Source: Hondaea fermentalgiana
Lineage: Eukaryota > Sar > Bigyra > Thraustochytrida > Thraustochytriidae
NCBI GenBank assembly: GCA_014084085.1
Contig: NPFB01000040.1
Coordinates: forward strand, 757,094-808,442
DNA: 51,349 nucleotides
Direction: 5' to 3'
How positions within the stretch are numbered: the stretch's first letter is position 1; every line of letters starts with the position of its first letter. Position numbers and translations under genes: made by a program. Positions 1-8,935 of the stretch are shown here, piece after piece. The notes below the pieces were generated by a model. It was not told the origin of the DNA, searched no databases, and saw only the letters and a list, made by a program, of their open reading frames with translations.

Positions 1-51
<51 letters not shown>

Positions 52-53
52 TC
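1..53. repeat. (CTTT)n microsatellite
   Basis: Thirteen or so uninterrupted CTTT tetramers open the window. This is a simple tetranucleotide repeat. The unit does not resemble a TTAGGG-type telomere, so it is no sign of a chromosome end. Confidence 0.95.
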
Positions 54-143
54 CCTTTCTCCACAGACTGAGAGCGCCGTTCACCCGCGCCCGCGCACAG
101 CCCGCGCCAGCAGCAGCTCGCGCTCGACAGCCCGCCTCGGCAG

Positions 144-191
<48 letters not shown>

Positions 192-1700
192 CGTCGCGGC
201 CAGCTCTCTCTGGCGCAGCGCGCGCAGCGGCCGTCCGTCTCGGGCTTTGCGGTCCTGGTCGCGAGTCCACTCGCCTCGCCTCGCAAGCCCGTGCAGCGCC
301 GACCTTACCTCACCTTTCTCGCGTGCACCGACTCGGCTCAGCAGTAGTAGTAGGTAGGTGCAGTTGGATCAAAGGGCGAGTCGCCATGGTCGCAGTCGCA
401 GTCGCTTGACCTTCCACGTTCATCTGCTGCTGACTGCGATCGTGGAGAGCAACTTCGTGAGACCGGGAGCGGCAACAACACAAACCAGCCATGGAGGACT
501 CGGAAGAGGCGCGGTGCAAGCAGAGCTGCTGAAGATGGACGCACTCAGCCACGCCATGCCGAGTCTGCCCTTGCGCGCGCACCGTGCCAGCCTCGCACTC
601 CGTGCCCTTGACCTTGACGAGGACTCGTGCCGTCAAGGAGCTTGCTTGTCAAGCTGGTTGTGCAGCGCGTGCAGCAATAGCAGTAGCAGCGCGTGCAGCC
701 TTGACCTTGAGATCTGCTGCTGCAGCTGCACCACCATCGCGCTAAAGACGGAGGCGGCTGGAGACGGAGAGGCTCGTGCGCGTCAGGCAAGCTGGCGTCA
801 CGGTGCGTTGGGCCCAGCTTCGGGCAGTTTCGCGTCGTCGAAGAGGCAGGCCCGTGCGTGTAGTGCGCGGGCGCGTCGAAGGCGGCGGCGCCATGCTTCC
901 GGGATGTCACCGCCCCGGGCCCTCGCAGGCGCTCGCGCTCGAGAACCGAGCGCGCGCGGCGCGGCCGCTGCGCAGGCGCAGGCGTGGACGCGCACGGACC
1001 AGGCAGACCGGATCGCGCGGCGGAAGGTCGGGCGGCCAGGGCGAGTGCTGAGAAGAAGTCCAGTCCTGTCGATGTGCAGATAAGCAAGGAAAAAGGCTCC
1101 GGGCTGGGCTGAGAGCGCTCGTCATTAGCATCCGCGGTGGCCGACATTGACGATTCGAAAAGTCAAGGGAAAGGTGTCCGGCATAGTCGGGCGTTCTTCG
1201 CGTGCACGCGATCGCGCGCCAACTCACACGATCGTCCGAACCGCGCTGAGCTGAGGCTGGTGGCAGTGGGTCATGCATGTCGTGAGTGCGGGAAGACCGA
1301 GCGGTATCGATTGTTGGCCCAATGAAGCGATTGCTTGGCAATCAACATCGTGCGTGAAATGTATCACGACAGCGCGAGTCATTGCGCTCCTGGCTGGCCA
1401 TGAATTGTTTGTACCTTCAAGTTAGGTCATCAATCAGATGGAGGAGACCTGCTGCTGCAGCAAAGAATGGATTGGACTCATAAGGCTGACGCCCAACAAC
1501 AGATTGAAACTGTAACCGAAATTAAATCAAGGTTACTGCAACGGCCGTAACCGTTTTCCGAGGCTTTTTTTTTTTGCTCGCGTAGATTGTGAACGTACGA
1601 ACGAACGAACGAACGCGCGCACGCACGCCTCACGCGCGCCGGGCCGTGCGCGGGCCGCACCTAGAAGCGGCGCGGACAGGCAACCCTTGCGGAGAAAGCC
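54..1700. other. Gene-free low-complexity region upstream of the ING-SGF29 gene
   Basis: I see no recognisable protein or RNA gene here. The stretch holds a (CCTG)n run, CAG/CTG-rich patches around 420-740, and GC-rich sequence to about 1130. From about 1320 to 1570 it is more AT-rich, with a T11 run near 1565 and a GAAC/CGAA tetranucleotide run near 1597-1615. The AT-rich part just upstream of 1701 is the likely promoter and 5' UTR of the next gene. Open frames of up to 241 codons here have repetitive arginine/alanine/serine composition and no family resemblance. Confidence 0.6.
144..191. repeat. (CCTG)n microsatellite
   Basis: About twelve perfect CCTG tetramers in a row. Nothing suggests it is translated. 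Confidence 0.95.
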
Positions 1701-2724
1701 ATGGCCCCTCATGGCTCTGACTCCTACGGGCAGGATGGCAAGGGCAGCGTCCTCGAAGAATGTAAGTATCCCCAAGCCTCTCATTTTACCGGTCACCGCT
1801 CCTTGAACAACCATCGCGTGCATGATCTTGGCTAACGCGATCGCTTTCGTTCGCCCACGCGATATATACATATATTGTTGAAATTTCCCCACGCTTACTG
1901 CTCGCTCAGATCTGGACATGCTGCAAGTCATGCCCGTGGAGATCCGCAGATACACAACTTTGATGCGCGACCTCGATCAAAAATGTACCAAGGAGGTCCA
2001 CAGACTCGCAGCTCTGCAAGGTACCCTCGTGGAGAGGGCTCGCGAGCAGTGCGCAAACGAGACGACACCGGAGGGCCGGGCGCAAGTCGTCAAGAAGCTG
2101 CGCGAAAGCGATGAATTCAAACCACTCGTCACTATGCGGGCCTCACTCAAACAAAAAATTGCGGAGAAACGCAGCATTTCAGACCAGCTCTTCGACATGT
2201 CAGAGCAAAACCTCAAGCGACTTCGCTCCGATATCGACTATCTCAAGGATATTCTTCAGCTCTCCGGAGAAATCCAAGAGTCTCCATACACGCCTGGTCG
2301 TCTCGTCGCGGCCTACATCGAGGCGGACGCAACTTGGATTGTCTGCAAGGTGTCTGAGTTCTCACAAGCCAATCCGGATCTTGTCACTGTCGCCGATGTA
2401 GACGATAGTAAGACTCGCTATGTTTTGCCTGTCACCAAAGTGGTTCTCCTTGCAGATAAGGAGACACTCAATACGGCCAAAGTACGCCTTTCCAGCCGCG
2501 GGAAAAAAGTTCTCGCTGTCTATCCCAAGACAACCTGTTTTTACAAGGCTACCTTGGTCTCCACCCCATTTCGAGAGTCGGGAAATGGGCCCTCAGCAAT
2601 GCCGCACCCGCCAGGGACGATCCTTTGTGGGGTTCAGTTTGACGATGATGATGTTGACCAGGCCACGGGCTCAACGATGAAGCACTTTGTCCCTACCAAG
2701 TATGTCTTCGCGCAGCAGCAGTAG
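1701..2724 (+). CDS. ING-domain / SGF29 tandem-Tudor fusion protein (two exons)
   Basis: Predicted chromatin reader of 291 residues. Exon 1 is 1701-1761 and exon 2 is 1910-2724. The 148-nt intron starts GTAAGT and ends CTCAG, and the junction rebuilds a tyrosine codon in frame. Residues about 18-135 resemble the ING N-terminal helical domain: the segment EEYLDMLQVMPVEIRR followed by LMRDLDQK matches the family's YLD-x-LPxExxR-xxLMRELD pattern. Residues about 147-287 match the C-terminal tandem Tudor domain of SGF29, the SAGA subunit that binds methylated H3K4. The clearest block is VLAVYPKTTCFYKA, against VLALYPQTTCFYRA in animal SGF29. No PHD finger follows, unlike true ING proteins. SGF29 normally carries a coiled coil where this protein has the ING-like region. 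Expected role: subunit of a SAGA- or NuA4-like acetyltransferase complex in the nucleus. It is convergent with the carrier gene at 3339. The Tudor call is firm and the ING call is good. Confidence 0.85.
1762..1909 (+). other. Intron in the ING-SGF29 gene
   Basis: The donor is GTAAGT right after the glutamate codons of exon 1, and the acceptor is CTCAG before 1910. A CTAAC branch-like motif lies near 1833. Splicing joins exon 1 to exon 2 in frame (phase 1) and completes the conserved YLD motif of the ING domain, which independently supports the junction. The intron contains an AT-rich TATATACATATAT stretch at about 1863. Confidence 0.85.
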
Positions 2725-3338
2725 TATGTCAATCAATCAATCGATCGGTCAGACAGCCAGCCAGACAGACAGACAGCAGCAATAACAACAGCAGCAACAG
2801 CAAGGCAAGAGCCATCGTGTGCTGTTGGCGAGGCAAATCCAGCATATTATCAAGTTGATCGTTGCGTGGATAACGCAGCGGTTAACAACACCAAGTTTAC
2901 GCTTCGCGAATTTATCAAGTGCCATCCAAGATCTAGTCTTATCGAGAAAGATGGTGTCAATTTGTAATTTTTCTTATTTTCCGTTCGAAAGGGCATTTCG
3001 ATTTTGATCTTGAATTTTGCTTTTTCACGATGCCGGCCCAGGATAACGCTGCCAAAAGGACGTCATTCTCGGCGCAAAGTCTGGTTTTACCTTACCTTAG
3101 CGCGACTCGTTGGATAGACGCTAAAGCCTGTCCGTTCACTCGTCCGCTTATCCATTCGTCCACCCGCCCTCGAGCTCATTGTACGCATGTAAAAAGAAAA
3201 GAAATAGTCTGCGCGAAGAGAGGGCAAGTTGTCAGGTCCTAGGCCTCAACATCTCGTCGTCGTCGTCGTCGTCATCGCTTTTGCCGCAGACGTCGTCGTT
3301 ATTCTTGTTGTTGTCTTTGTTGATGACGATATGGTCCA
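2725..3338. other. Convergent 3' intergenic region with simple repeats
   Basis: This holds the 3' UTRs of two converging genes. It contains CAAT and CAGA tetranucleotide runs and CAG-like triplets at 2728-2800, then a CGT-rich run near 3254-3275. I see no gene. Confidence 0.6.
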
Positions 3339-4217
3339 CTAGCGCACATAGTTTGGACCAGACTCCATGCGGATGAAAAAGTCCGTGAGGAAAATGGTCA
3401 GGGTGATCGGCACAGATACCGCCACCAGATTAGATCCGAGACCCCGCGTGACCCAGCCCATCGAGGCAAGAAAGGGGCTGCTCGCATTTGGCCGCCGCGC
3501 CAGCTCGTCAGTTCGGAGCTTCCGAACCGTATCGAAAAGTCCGAGGTCTGTCTTGAACATCTCGTTGCGCAGAATGTCAGCCGGATTAGTCAAGACCGCG
3601 CCCGCGACGCCAGCCACGACACTCTTGATGCATGAACGGGTAAGGAACTCGGACTCCGTGCTGGCCTTGGGCAAGTACATCTCACACAAGTCCTTTACAA
3701 CTACTGAGGTAATGTATTTGGGGACGCTCTTGATCAGCCCCGCAGGAAGACCGTGCCAAAGCTTGAAAAAACCCTTGGTCTCTGCCAGGTGCCGCAGCGT
3801 TGACACGGTCGTTCTAAAGTTCGGATCATTCTCAACTTTGGGGTTTTGCATTGTGATGCTCGCGCGCACAATGGGCATGTTCACAATCTGCACAATGGAC
3901 GAGAACACGAGTGGCGGCGTCATCATGGCCACTGCATCTGGGGCGCCCCATTGCTGTAATCGTGGCCGCCAGTAGTCCGAACCAAAAAAGATGGCGCACC
4001 GCGCCCAGGTCATGCCAAAAATCACCGCTGGCATCCCGCGATACGGCGGCGCAATTGCCTGTTTGAACACTTGAAAGCGAGCCGCCAAACCATCACCCTG
4101 CGGCTGGATAAAGGCCGACTGGCTCACCGCTGACGCTTTCCAAAGTGGGTAGTTCACCGCCGCTGCACCGGCGCTTGCGGCCAAGTAGGCGCTAAAATGT
4201 TCGCGTTGCGGCGCCAT
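3339..4217 (-). CDS. Mitochondrial carrier family (SLC25-type) protein
   Basis: Predicted six-helix transporter of 292 residues, most likely in the mitochondrial inner membrane. Three repeats of about 95 residues can be seen. The third carries an intact carrier signature (NPADILRNEMF, fitting P-x-[DE]-x-x-[RK]). The equivalent positions in repeats one and two are degenerate: NYPLWKAS and NMPIVRAS lack the acidic residue. Other family marks are YRGMPAVIFGMTWARCAIF and KLWHGLPAGLIKSVPK, which are the Y/WxGxxP-type elements after the odd-numbered helices. The length is typical (about 300). I chose the ATG at 4217. The frame stays open upstream, but those codons come from a (GGT)n repeat that would encode a His-run, so it is probably 5' UTR. 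The substrate cannot be told from sequence. It is tandem with the hydrolase gene upstream on the same strand. Confidence 0.85.
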   Translation of the reverse strand: MAPQREHFSAYLAASAGAAAVNYPLWKASAVSQSAFIQPQGDGLAARFQVFKQAIAPPYRGMPAVIFGMTWARCAIFFGSDYWRPRLQQWGAPDAVAMMTPPLVFSSIVQIVNMPIVRASITMQNPKVENDPNFRTTVSTLRHLAETKGFFKLWHGLPAGLIKSVPKYITSVVVKDLCEMYLPKASTESEFLTRSCIKSVVAGVAGAVLTNPADILRNEMFKTDLGLFDTVRKLRTDELARRPNASSPFLASMGWVTRGLGSNLVAVSVPITLTIFLTDFFIRMESGPNYVR

Positions 4218-4877
4218 CGTGCGTGCTTCGTGCGGCGACAAACTGTCTGGGCTTGCAACTCTATCTGAACAACCGGCGGTCCTCCTCGTCGAATGTAGCG
4301 CGTTGCTCTGCTTCTCCGACCGCCGACGGGAGTTTTGGCTGTGGCTTTGGCTTTCGCTGTGGCGGCGGTGGTGGTGGTGGTGGTGGTGGTCTTTCTTTCT
4401 CGACGGCGCTCCCGGCCTGTCGTTCCGATGAGCAAGGACCAAGGACGCCCTTTGCGGCCTACGTCTCGCTACGACTGCCCTCTTGACGCGCCGCTTGCCC
4501 CTTGCCCGTCCGCTCACCCCCGCGAGCGTGCGCACGCAAGCCCACGTACCCACGCACGCCCAGTCAGCGCCTCTCCGAACGTCATCAAGTTTTGCTCGCT
4601 GCGTTGGCGTCATCAACATGACGCGCACACACCTTGCACAACACTTATACGTATTTATACTGTTACTATACTGCAGTATACTCTACTATGGTGGAAGCAA
4701 GCCAGGTGAAAGAAAGCCTTTGCTCGCCAATGGTCGACTTGGGCCACGGTTGTGAACTTCCCGTACGAACAAAGCGAAATGTCTCGTGCACACTGACATG
4801 TGAAGCACCTTGATAACAGTAATAAATTCATTACGTCATTCATACACTCATTCAATCATCGTTCGGCCCAAGCAAGC
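4218..4877. other. Intergenic: carrier 5' region and hydrolase 3' region
   Basis: The part next to 4217 has a (GGT)n run at about 4362-4391, then GC-rich DNA to about 4620. After that comes a more AT-rich block (4620-4880) with ACTATACTGCAGTATACT-type sequence. It probably holds the carrier promoter and the hydrolase 3' UTR. I see no gene. Confidence 0.55.
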
Positions 4878-6521
4878 CTATCTCGCGTCGAGCGACGCGT
4901 GTAGAAAGCGGGTTGTCACGTCACAGATGATATTAAAATCAGACGGCCAGGCGCTTGTCGGCCAACCAACATGGCCGCCTTCGGAAGTGAGCAGGTAAAC
5001 CACGTTTGGATTGTCAAAGCGATACTCGCGCGTCTCGACGCCAATTAAGTCTGGATGGTGCAGCGGATCATCGCTTGCGGCAAAGAGCAACAGGGGTACA
5101 CGAATGTTGCGGCGATACTCGACGCCTTCTTGAGCGGCCTTCCAACCTGTAAAAGCTGCCGCCTCGAGCGCCCGAGCGGGAGGCGGCAAGATCGAGAAAA
5201 AGTTGGTAAAGAGGTCTGTGTATGTACGGCTTGCAGCGACGGTGTCCAGATTCAGCCCTGCACCTTCGAAATCATGCCCATATCGGGCCACCACTTCGCC
5301 CAGGATTTCCGACACGATAAGTGGCTGGTATACTGCCTCGTAGCGCGCCCAGTGCAGCATGTCGCACTTGAAGCCGCCACTCACAGCGACGCAGCCCGCA
5401 ACCGATGCGGGTATTTCGTCTGCATGGCGCCCCAGCACATTACATAACGCGATGGCACCCATGGAGATGCCTGCGAGCAAGATGGGACGTTGCGGTTCCA
5501 CTTCGTGCAAAAGCGCCATCGTGTCCAGCACGTCACCGGTGTCGGCTGGATTGAACAATTGCCCAACGGAAGGGACATCCAGAGAGCTCCCAAGGCCACG
5601 TGCCAAGAGTACGCATGCAGTCCATCCACGCGACGTGCATGCAGCAACAAGATCGCGCATATAAGGTGCATTCGAGTCGCCTCCGACGCCTGCCATGAGA
5701 AGAACCACGGGCCGGGAGGCCTCATTGCCATTTACGTCGCCCTCGTCTTGGATCAACAAAACCCGCTCAGGATCAGGGAAAGCCATGTCAAGCGTCACCC
5801 GATGCGGATCATGGGACGAATGTCGAGACACAAAGCTGAAGCGAGTGTACATCAAAGGTTTCGGTCTGTATGAGATAGTCGGGATCACAGTGCGCAAGTC
5901 GCCCTGAAGCATCCAGCTGGGCGCACGATAGCCTAGGTAAGCAGCAAAACTCTCGCAGTGATGCAGTATTTTCGTCATGCGCCGTTGCGCAGAGCTGCCA
6001 CCAAAGTTCTTGGCACGGTACAGCCCGGGCTGCGTCTGATTTGCACCATGGCCAAGCCAATCAAGTCGGTGCACGGGGTCTGCCGCAATCCACCGCAGCT
6101 CATTGAAGATCGTCACATCGAGCAACACAATCCATTGCAGGGCGTGCCAGCGGCTTCTTCCCTCGAGAATCTTTCGCCAGCGCCGTACAAGAGTACCCAA
6201 GACGAACACGGATGCTCCGGCAAGCCAATACGGCCTCAGCGCCGTGAACAACACTCGAGGCAAAGCCTGAAGTTTCCGCATCCTGAGCCAAAGTTGCGCC
6301 CAGGCCAGCGCCGCGCGACGCTCAAGGCTCAGCCGCGGACGTGGTGCTTCCTGAGACGAGCTGGTCACATGGTTAATGGCCTCGGCCTGGACGTTGTCCT
6401 CGTGGTCCTCGTTTGCAGGCGTCTTGGCCTTGTCTCCAACGCCTTTGCCATCGTGCACGCCTACAAAGCGTGCGCCGTGCAGGGCGAGCGCGAGCGTCCA
6501 CGCGTCGCGTGCTGAGGTCAT
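4878..6521 (-). CDS. Membrane-anchored alpha/beta hydrolase (ABHD1/3, YheT-like)
   Basis: Predicted serine hydrolase of 547 residues. The N-terminal third has a hydrophobic stretch (PYWLAGASVFVLGTLV) followed by a basic run, suggesting a single membrane anchor. The C-terminal part is an alpha/beta hydrolase fold. It has an oxyanion-region motif (VVLLMAGVGGDS), the nucleophile elbow GISMGA with Ser353, an acid in ASDDP (Asp484 or 485) and the catalytic His517 in GGHVGWP. This layout, with a large N-terminal extension, fits the ABHD1/ABHD3/YheT (UPF0017) group, some members of which are phospholipases. The substrate here is not determinable. I chose the ATG at 6521, which lies 169 nt below the end of TTLL9. 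An upstream start would overlap that gene. Confidence 0.85.
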   Translation of the reverse strand: MTSARDAWTLALALHGARFVGVHDGKGVGDKAKTPANEDHEDNVQAEAINHVTSSSQEAPRPRLSLERRAALAWAQLWLRMRKLQALPRVLFTALRPYWLAGASVFVLGTLVRRWRKILEGRSRWHALQWIVLLDVTIFNELRWIAADPVHRLDWLGHGANQTQPGLYRAKNFGGSSAQRRMTKILHHCESFAAYLGYRAPSWMLQGDLRTVIPTISYRPKPLMYTRFSFVSRHSSHDPHRVTLDMAFPDPERVLLIQDEGDVNGNEASRPVVLLMAGVGGDSNAPYMRDLVAACTSRGWTACVLLARGLGSSLDVPSVGQLFNPADTGDVLDTMALLHEVEPQRPILLAGISMGAIALCNVLGRHADEIPASVAGCVAVSGGFKCDMLHWARYEAVYQPLIVSEILGEVVARYGHDFEGAGLNLDTVAASRTYTDLFTNFFSILPPPARALEAAAFTGWKAAQEGVEYRRNIRVPLLLFAASDDPLHHPDLIGVETREYRFDNPNVVYLLTSEGGHVGWPTSAWPSDFNIICDVTTRFLHASLDAR

Positions 6522-6690
6522 CCTGTCCGGTCTTTGTTTTGAATGCGCACGCACACCCCGGGCTGGGTCACTCAACAGCACCTTCACCTTGCCGGATGAA
6601 GTCGCAGCACTCAGGCTGAGCCAGAATCTGAGTGGTGGCAGGTGGCGCGCTTTGTTCACAGCCAATAGTCCCTTTCGTTTTTGCTCTTGT

Positions 6691-8061
6691 TTACGGTGTC
6701 TCGCTACCGAGAGTGGACACGTAGCCCGCTTCGACGCGACGTTTGCGACCACGGCCCTCGTTAGCGGCGTCAAACATGAGGTCAAAGCCGCCAATCCGCA
6801 TCTCTTCACCTGTACGGCGACCTTCCATGTCCACGATGTCGAACATGTCGTTGAGCAAACGAAACTTTAAACTAAAGTCTTCGTCCGTGTTTGCCGCAAG
6901 CGATGGCGACGCATTGACCTCGATGAGCCAAGGCTTGAGCTGGTCGTCGATCATAATGTCGTACCCGTAGAGTTCAAAGCAGTGCTTGTCATGAATCATC
7001 ACCTTTTGCACGCTCTGCAAACTGCGAAGCACAATGTCTTCAATGTCCGCAAAAACCTGATTCGTGCGTTCAACGCCATGCCTGGACATGAGGTACAGCT
7101 TGAGGTCGCGAAGTCCCCACTTGCCTCCCGTGGCCTTGTTGTAGTTGTCTGCCGATTTTTGCACTGCTACGTTGGTCAAATGCACATATTGATTCGCCAT
7201 GTCACTCGCAAGTGACGAGTACCGCGAGTTGCTGAAGCGGGCAAAGCCGCTCCGATGCAAATACACCTTGAGAGGCGTGAACGAGGTGACGAGCGCATAG
7301 ATTCTCAAGTCAAACTTTTTGCCACCCACGAGGTACGGATTGCAAATGTAGCGTTGAACAATGTACGACTCGACGTCGGCGTTGTCAGCCTTCCAGCGCG
7401 TCTCAGATTTCCACTTGCGAATATCGTTCAAGTTTCGAAAGAGGAAGATGCCGCGGCCCTGCGATTTGCCGATAGGTTTCATGATCCAGGTCGCTGTCGT
7501 TGCGCCCGCTTTTTTAAATGTTTCCACGAAGATGGCATACTCTCGAGGAAGTACAAAGGTGTCGGGGAAGAACTCGTACGCGTCTGCCTCCGCGCTTCCG
7601 TCTCGTTCGAGCTGGCGCTTTTGACGTTTGAGATTTTTGATGAGGAGATCTTTGCGGCACAACTCTCGATCATTGCGATAGTGATTCACGCGCTGCCATG
7701 TTTCAAAGTGAGCGTTGTCAAAGTGATCGATGATCCAGTCGCGATCAGACCAGTGAATATCCCAATCCATGTCGGAGTCCGTTTCTTTCCACCCGCGCTT
7801 CACCATGACCTGATACACGGTATTTCTAAAGTTCGTGCGGAAGCGTATATTGCTTGGTTCCACTGTCTGCGAATCAATGCGTGCTCTTCGAGCAGGCGCG
7901 TGAAAACCTTTGGATACTCGCGTTGAGCGTACGGGGCCCTCATCGCGGGCGTCATCGTTTCCGTCTTGTCTCTGCTGCTGCTGATGCTGTTGCGAGGAAG
8001 AGGAAGAGGAGGAGGAGGAGGAGGAGGTTATCCTCGGGTGTTGCTCCTGGTCGCCCTGCAT
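6691..8061 (-). CDS. TTLL9: Tubulin polyglutamylase TTLL9
   Basis: Tubulin-tyrosine-ligase-like ATP-grasp enzyme of 456 residues that should add glutamate side chains to axonemal tubulin. Matches to the TTLL9 subgroup run almost end to end: the WDIHWSD region, the RKDLLIKNLKRQKRQLE block, FFPDTFVLPREY, WIMKPIGKSQGRGIFLF (Trp201 if counted from the upstream GTG), FDLRIYALV, GFARFSN, QYVHLTNVAVQK, ELYGYDIMIDDQLKPWLIEVNASPS split over conserved blocks, and the closing IGGFDLMF. The ATP- and Mg-binding residues (K of MKP, E and N of IEVNASPS) are present. A poly-Ser/Gln N-terminus comes from a GAG/CTC microsatellite. The frame extends to a GTG at 8088, but the first ATG is at 8061. It implies a motile cilium or flagellum in the life cycle. 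Confidence 0.93.
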   Translation of the reverse strand: MQGDQEQHPRITSSSSSSSSSSSQQHQQQQRQDGNDDARDEGPVRSTRVSKGFHAPARRARIDSQTVEPSNIRFRTNFRNTVYQVMVKRGWKETDSDMDWDIHWSDRDWIIDHFDNAHFETWQRVNHYRNDRELCRKDLLIKNLKRQKRQLERDGSAEADAYEFFPDTFVLPREYAIFVETFKKAGATTATWIMKPIGKSQGRGIFLFRNLNDIRKWKSETRWKADNADVESYIVQRYICNPYLVGGKKFDLRIYALVTSFTPLKVYLHRSGFARFSNSRYSSLASDMANQYVHLTNVAVQKSADNYNKATGGKWGLRDLKLYLMSRHGVERTNQVFADIEDIVLRSLQSVQKVMIHDKHCFELYGYDIMIDDQLKPWLIEVNASPSLAANTDEDFSLKFRLLNDMFDIVDMEGRRTGEEMRIGGFDLMFDAANEGRGRKRRVEAGYVSTLGSETP

Positions 8062-8935
8062 TTTCTTGCTCGCGCTCTTGAAGGCCACGACCTTTTTCCT
8101 CTCCCTCTCTATCTCTCTCTCTCTCCTTGTTCACGCACTGTGCCAGCGTCGTCGCTAGGACAGAGTCTGCGTGCTGCCTGTCGCCTGCCGCCTGCCGCCC
8201 TCCCGCCCTCTCGCCCTCCGCCCTCCCTTTCCTTTATGATCCCTTTGCATCTTGGCGCGGAACTCTTGCATTCTCTACGATTGATCCGTTGCGCGTATCC
8301 TTAGACTCGGATTCCTTGACAGCGAGTGGCCGGGCCGGGCGGCCACCGTCCCTCAGACTTGCTACCAGATAGATGGACAAATAGCGTATCGTGTCCTGCG
8401 AAACCCGGACAGGCTGAAGGAAGAAGGAAGGAAACGCCAACGCCAGGGCCCAGACGGCCCGCTGCGAGGATCGCGCCGATTGGGGAGCTCGTCGAGTCAT
8501 CGCCGTCTCCACCCGTCTTATACTTTGCAAAGGACACAATGCATTGTATACTGTGGGAAAAGGTGTGTACTGAAACGAATCCACGGCGGCGTCGCGGGAA
8601 GGACCCACACCGGTACGGTCGGGCGCGGACACGGACGAAAGAGTGGGGGAGTGTGCCCGCTCAATGCACGAATGTGATGGCAAGGAAGGAGAGTCCTGGC
8701 CGTCTGCTTGGTATGCCTGCGAGGTTTAGGTATTGATCGATAAACTAGAGAAGAACCAGAAGAAGACTCTGCTGCGGAAGCTCCGCGGCAGACCCGAGTG
8801 AGCGCCGCGTGAGGCGCGTGGCGAGAGGGCGGGAGCGCTCGCTCGGAGCGCGCGCGTAGACGACGAGTGGCACGCGTATTGTGGAGACACAACTACGCGC
8901 AGGGAATTCTCTTCTTGCTCGCGGCGATCGCAACC
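8062..8935. promoter_or_regulatory. Divergent promoter region, TTLL9 / modular repeat protein
   Basis: The 874 nt between two divergent start codons should hold both promoters. A CT-rich pyrimidine run (about 8092-8127) lies just upstream of TTLL9, and C-rich CCCTCC repeats follow at 8190-8230. No clear TATA box was found. The promoter role is inferred from gene orientation. Confidence 0.45.

Noticed and set aside
1..53. Possible telomere at the left end
   Set aside because: The unit is CTTT, a plain microsatellite, not a TTAGGG-like telomere repeat.
358..1083. 241-codon frame near the left end
   Set aside because: Its composition is repeat-driven (Ser/Arg/Ala/Cys), and no conserved motif or splice partner was seen.
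8062..8088. GTG start giving nine more residues to TTLL9
   Set aside because: Non-ATG initiation is unlikely in a nuclear gene. The ATG at 8061 precedes the conserved region by a wide margin.
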